Below are positions 6,394 to 9,476 of a stretch of DNA of 9,476 nt, piece after piece. Origin of the DNA: Limnohabitans sp. (GTDB lineage Bacteria; Pseudomonadota; Gammaproteobacteria; Burkholderiales; Burkholderiaceae_C); assembly GCA_021731425.1 (NCBI GenBank), contig JAKFXJ010000024.1, positions 1 through 9,476 of the forward strand, in the 5' to 3' direction. Position 1 is the stretch's first letter. Every line of letters begins with the position of its first letter. The translations under genes were made by a program, and so were the position numbers. The notes under the pieces were generated by a model. That model saw only the letters and a list, made by a program, of their open reading frames with translations. It searched no databases and had not been told where the DNA came from.

Positions 6394-8670
6394 TCAGCGC
6401 CGAGGCTTGCTGGTCCTGGCGCCTTTTTTCTTGGCGGCCGTTTTTTTCACAGAAGCCTTGAGGGCCTGGATGGGCGAGCGGTTGCGCTCAGCATCGGCCA
6501 TTCGGCGATCTTGAGCGCCCCGCTTTTTGTCGCGCCCACCTTCTGCAGGGGCTGACACGCCTTTGTCGCGCATGGCCCTGGGAACCAGATCATCGCCCGG
6601 TGTCACCAGCCGGAAGTCGATCTTGCGGCCGTCCAGATCCACCCGACTGACCTGCACCTGCACCCGGCTGCCAATGGCATAACGGATGCCCGTGCGCTCG
6701 CCGCGCAACTCTTGGCGCAACTCGTCAAAGCGGAAATACTCACCGCCCAACTCGGTGATGTGCACCAGCCCCTCCACATACAAAGTGTCCAAGGTCACAA
6801 AGATGCCGAAGCTGGTGGCAGCAGACACCACACCGCTGTATTCCTCACCCAAATGCTCGCGCATGTATTTGCACTTGAGCCAGGCTTCCACATCGCGGCT
6901 GGCCTCGTCTGCGCGGCGCTCGTTGGCGCTGCAGTGCAGGCCCGCAGCTTCCCAGGCGCGTTGGTCAGCGGCCGACATGCGCACACGTGGTGCAGACGAC
7001 TCGGGCGCGTCACCCTTGGCCGCGCGGCTTTTCTCCAGCCGTTTGCTCAACTTGGCATGCGCTTCACCCGGTACAGGCAAGCTGGGCAGCGTGTATTTGC
7101 GCTCCAGCAAGATGGCTTTGATGACCCGGTGCACCAGCAAATCCGGGTAGCGGCGAATCGGGCTGGTGAAGTGGGTGTAGGCCTCATAGGCCAAACCAAA
7201 GTGCCCGCTGTTCACTGGCGTGTAAATGGCCTGCTGCATCGAGCGCAGCAGCATGGTGTGGATCTGCTGCGCATCCGGGCGGTCCTTGGTGGCGAGCGCA
7301 ATCTTCTGGAACTCGCTGGTGTGCGGATCGTCGCTGATGCTGATGCCCAAACCCAGCGCCTTGAGGTAATTGCGCAGAATATCTTTTTTCTCGGCCGTTG
7401 GGCCTTCGTGCACCCGGAACAAACCCGGGTGCTTGCCCTGCTGGATAAAGTCGGCGCTGCAGACGTTGGCCGCCAGCATGGCTTCTTCAATCAAACGGTG
7501 GGCTTCGTTGCGCACGCGCGGCACGATCTTTTCAATGCGTCCGCTCTCATCGCACACGATTTGTGTTTCGGTGGTTTCAAAGTCCACCGCGCCGCGCACC
7601 GCACGCGAGGCCAGCAAGGCTTTGTACACGTCCTGCAAGTTCATCAGGTCGGTCACACGCTCTTTGCGCTTGGCCGCTTGCGGACCACGGGTGTTGCCCA
7701 AAATGGCCGCGACTTCGGTGTAGGTGAAGCGTGCATGGCTGTGCATCACCGCCGGGTAAAACTGGTAGGCATGCACGTCGCCTTTGGCGTTGACCAACAT
7801 GTCACACACCATGCACAAACGGTCCACATCCGGGTTGAGCGAACACAGGCCGTTGGACAATTTCTCAGGCAGCATGGGAATCACGCGGCGCGGGAAATAC
7901 ACGCTGGTGGCCCGGTCGTAGGCATCGATGTCAATGGCGCTGCCGGTTTGCACATAGTGGCTCACATCGGCAATGGCGACCAGCAAGCGCCAGCCCTTGC
8001 CCCGGCCCACTTTGGCTGGTTCGCAATACACCGCATCGTCGAAGTCGCGGGCGTCTTCGCCATCGATGGTGACCAAAGGCACATCGCGCAGGTCCACCCT
8101 GTCCTTGCGGTCTTTGGCCAGCACCTTGTCCGGCAATCCCTTGGCCTGCTCCAGGCAACCTGCAGAAAACTCGTGCGGCACGCTGTACTTGCGCACGGCA
8201 ATCTCGATCTCCATGCCCGGATCATCGATCTCGCCCAGCACTTCTTTGACGCGACCGACGGGTTGCCCGAACAAGGCGGGCGGTTCGGTCAACTCAACCA
8301 CCACCACCTGGCCTGGCTTGGCCGTGCCCGTGGCGCCTTTGGGGATCATCACGTCCTGGCCGTAGCGCTTGTCCTCGGGGGCCACCAGCCACAAGCCACC
8401 TTCGTGCAGCAAGCGCCCAATGATGGGTTGCTCGGGGCGCTCAACAATCTCGACAATGCGGCCTTCGGGACGGCCCTTGCGGTCCTGGCGCACGATGCGC
8501 ACCTTGACGCGGTCCTTGTGCAAGACGGCACGCATCTCGTTGGGCGACAGATAAATGTCCGACTCGCCGTTGTCACGGATCAAGAACCCATGACCGTCCC
8601 GATGTCCTTGAACACTGCCTTCAATTTCTTCCAGCAAGCCGCTGGGTGGCGCTACTTTTTTGATATACAA
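6394..8670 (-). CDS. rnr: Ribonuclease R (short form without the N-terminal helix-turn-helix domain)
   Basis: The 758-residue product is a 3'-5' processive exoribonuclease of the RNase II/R (RNB) family that degrades structured RNA, including rRNA and tagged mRNA in trans-translation. Order of domains: cold-shock domain with GHRDGHGFLIRD (22-33), a second OB segment, the RNB core from about 190 with TIDGEDARDFDDAVY (201-215), an S1 domain (609-689), then a Lys/Arg-rich tail of about 69 residues. Asp203, Asp209, Asp211 and Asp212 match the metal-binding aspartates of RNase II/R. E. coli RNase R has some 70 extra N-terminal residues forming a winged helix, which are absent here. The chosen start is TTG at 8670. 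AGGA at 8683-8680 is nine bases upstream, while a stronger AAAGGA abuts the TTG and is too close. The start codon lies inside the -10 box of the divergent tRNA-Leu, and only 18 bases separate the genes. Confidence 0.95.
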   Translation of the reverse strand: MYIKKVAPPSGLLEEIEGSVQGHRDGHGFLIRDNGESDIYLSPNEMRAVLHKDRVKVRIVRQDRKGRPEGRIVEIVERPEQPIIGRLLHEGGLWLVAPEDKRYGQDVMIPKGATGTAKPGQVVVVELTEPPALFGQPVGRVKEVLGEIDDPGMEIEIAVRKYSVPHEFSAGCLEQAKGLPDKVLAKDRKDRVDLRDVPLVTIDGEDARDFDDAVYCEPAKVGRGKGWRLLVAIADVSHYVQTGSAIDIDAYDRATSVYFPRRVIPMLPEKLSNGLCSLNPDVDRLCMVCDMLVNAKGDVHAYQFYPAVMHSHARFTYTEVAAILGNTRGPQAAKRKERVTDLMNLQDVYKALLASRAVRGAVDFETTETQIVCDESGRIEKIVPRVRNEAHRLIEEAMLAANVCSADFIQQGKHPGLFRVHEGPTAEKKDILRNYLKALGLGISISDDPHTSEFQKIALATKDRPDAQQIHTMLLRSMQQAIYTPVNSGHFGLAYEAYTHFTSPIRRYPDLLVHRVIKAILLERKYTLPSLPVPGEAHAKLSKRLEKSRAAKGDAPESSAPRVRMSAADQRAWEAAGLHCSANERRADEASRDVEAWLKCKYMREHLGEEYSGVVSAATSFGIFVTLDTLYVEGLVHITELGGEYFRFDELRQELRGERTGIRYAIGSRVQVQVSRVDLDGRKIDFRLVTPGDDLVPRAMRDKGVSAPAEGGRDKKRGAQDRRMADAERNRSPIQALKASVKKTAAKKKGARTSKPRR

Positions 8671-8671
8671 T
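8666..8671 (+). promoter_or_regulatory. Likely -10 box of the tRNA-Leu promoter
   Basis: TACAAT (five of six consensus bases) ends 17 bases before the first base of tRNA-Leu, within an AT-rich patch (8655-8680) unlike its surroundings. No good -35 is seen at normal spacing: the 17-bp position is TGGGTG at 8643-8648. The box overlaps the TTG start codon of rnr on the other strand (8670-8668). Confidence 0.45.
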
Positions 8672-8688
8672 CCTTTTATTCCTGAGGC

Positions 8689-8773
<85 letters not shown>

Positions 8774-8775
8774 AT

Positions 8776-8793
8776 CTTATCGAATCAGATAAG
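8776..8793 (+). other. Small AT-rich hairpin in the tRNA-Leu 3' trailer
   Basis: CTTATC (8776-8781) pairs with GATAAG (8788-8793) around a six-base loop, two bases after the encoded CCA. It has no T-tract and so is not a terminator. It probably lies in the precursor tail that is trimmed from the tRNA, where a short stem can slow exonucleases. Confidence 0.5.
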
Positions 8794-8806
8794 TTAAACA
8801 CATCAC

Positions 8807-8837
8807 AAGCCGTTGATTTTTGGTCAACGGCTTTTTT
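8807..8837 (+). terminator. Rho-independent terminator of tRNA-Leu
   Basis: A perfect 10-bp stem pairs AAGCCGTTGA (8807-8816) with TCAACGGCTT (8824-8833). The loop is TTTTTGG and a run of six T occupies 8832-8837. It lies 33 bases past the tRNA end. It works only in the plus direction, because the minus-strand exit has no T-run. Confidence 0.93.
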
Positions 8838-8888
8838 GTTGCCTGAACCACTGTGCGTGGCTTCAAAACCGAACAAAACGCGGCGCAA

Positions 8889-8901
8889 CCGGGCCGCCCG
8901 G
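8889..8901 (-). other. GC palindrome downstream of rimO, possible weak terminator stem
   Basis: CCGGGC (8889-8894) and GCCCGG (8896-8901) are perfect inverted arms around a single base. The element lies in the 92-base gap between the tRNA terminator and the rimO stop. No T-run follows on the minus strand, so intrinsic termination of rimO is doubtful. I see nothing else in this gap. Confidence 0.3.
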
Positions 8902-8929
8902 AGGCTGGCCAGCGGCACACCGCGCACCA

Positions 8930-9476
8930 TCAAACCGGCACCCCCACCAGGTCATGGCCTTCGACACTCACGATGCGGGCACGGGTGAATTCACCCACCT
9001 TGAGGGTTTTGCTCAATTTTTCCGGTGGCAACAAACGCACCACACCATCGATTTCGGGGGCATCGCCAAAACTGCGGCCGACGCCGCCACGGCGGCCCAT
9101 GGCCGGTGCACTGTCCACCAGCACCTGCATGGTCGCGCCCACGCGCTGGTGCAAACGCGCAATTGAGACCTCTTCGGCCACCGCCATGAATAGGGCGCGG
9201 CGCTCTTCGCGCAGCGCCTCAGGCAGCATGCCGGGCAAGTCGTTGGCCGTTGCACCCTTGACCGGGCTGTAGGCAAAACACCCTGCGCGGTCAATCTGCG
9301 CTTCGCGCAAAAAGTCCAGCAGGTGCTCGAATTCTTCTTCGGTCTCGCCAGGGAAACCGGCAATGAAGGTGCTGCGAATCACCAACTCGGGACACAACTC
9401 ACGCCAGCGCTGGATGCGCTCCAGGTTTTTTTCACCACTGGCTGGGCGCTTCATGCGGCGCAGCACATCGGGGTGG
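8930..9476 (-). CDS. rimO: RimO, ribosomal protein S12 methylthiotransferase (C-terminal part, runs off the right edge)
   Basis: The last 181 codons are present, and the frame is open to the window edge (it enters reading [11 protein letters not shown]). RimO is a radical-SAM iron-sulfur enzyme that adds a methylthio group to a conserved aspartate of ribosomal protein S12. Visible features are [13 protein letters not shown], the late radical-SAM barrel motif [34 protein letters not shown] (which separates RimO from the tRNA enzyme MiaB) and a C-terminal TRAM domain (about the last 65 residues) ending in GHDLVGVPV. The CxxxCxxC cluster and the N-terminal domain lie outside the window, so intactness cannot be judged. 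An internal GTG at 9466 could be mistaken for a start, but homology continues upstream of it. The gene converges on tRNA-Leu. Confidence 0.93.
   Translation of the reverse strand, partial: HPDVLRRMKRPASGEKNLERIQRWRELCPELVIRSTFIAGFPGETEEEFEHLLDFLREAQIDRAGCFAYSPVKGATANDLPGMLPEALREERRALFMAVAEEVSIARLHQRVGATMQVLVDSAPAMGRRGGVGRSFGDAPEIDGVVRLLPPEKLSKTLKVGEFTRARIVSVEGHDLVGVPV

Noticed and set aside
6368..6406. Hairpins at the nnr/rnr convergent junction (GCCTC 6391-6395 with GAGGC 6402-6406)
   Set aside because: Five-base stems with no T-run in either direction. Not a supported terminator.
6712..8685. A 657-codon plus-strand open frame, and a smaller one at 7370-7723, lying over rnr
   Set aside because: They are antisense to a clear RNase R and encode low-complexity His/Gln/Gly/Arg-rich text with no recognisable motif, typical of GC-rich third-position shadow frames.
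8774..8800. A minus-strand TAAGAT as a -10 box for rnr, beyond the tRNA
   Set aside because: No acceptable -35 at 16-18 bases. Weak AT-rich resemblance only.

Overview
The window is a stretch of chromosome from a GC-rich betaproteobacterium. The proteins read like Burkholderiales, most likely the family Comamonadaceae. This placement is a judgement from protein sequences and gene order, not from a database search. Almost everything here is core machinery for making or policing proteins. There is no phage, transposon, CRISPR array or defence cassette.

Layout. On the minus strand, read right to left from about position 3490, lies the classic translation cluster rpsB - tsf - pyrH - frr: ribosomal protein S2, elongation factor Ts, UMP kinase and ribosome recycling factor. 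The first codons of cdsA (CDP-diglyceride synthase) follow at the left edge. The cluster has an extended -10 promoter, a structured leader of about 175 nt ahead of rpsB, an intrinsic terminator/attenuator between rpsB and tsf, and a strong intrinsic terminator with repeated arms after frr. The gene uppS, usually found between frr and cdsA, is not there.

Divergently on the plus strand, positions 3500-6371 hold two closely spaced genes that probably form one operon: a stand-alone amidase-signature hydrolase and nnr, a bifunctional enzyme that repairs damaged NAD(P)H. They converge on rnr (RNase R, minus strand, 6394-8670). The rnr start codon lies within the likely -10 box of a plus-strand tRNA-Leu(CAG) gene (8689-8773). 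That tRNA gene ends in a strong intrinsic terminator. At the right edge, converging on the tRNA, is the 3' part of rimO, which encodes the methylthiotransferase that modifies ribosomal protein S12.

How it fits together: S2, EF-Ts, RRF, tRNA-Leu and RimO all serve the ribosome. RNase R degrades structured RNA and takes part in RNA quality control. PyrH and CdsA tie the cluster to nucleotide and phospholipid supply. Nnr with the amidase is the metabolic outlier. The points most worth a second look are regulatory and architectural: the possible pseudoknot in the rpsB leader, the missing uppS with its repeated-arm terminator, and the compressed rnr/tRNA-Leu junction. I found no convincing new system.
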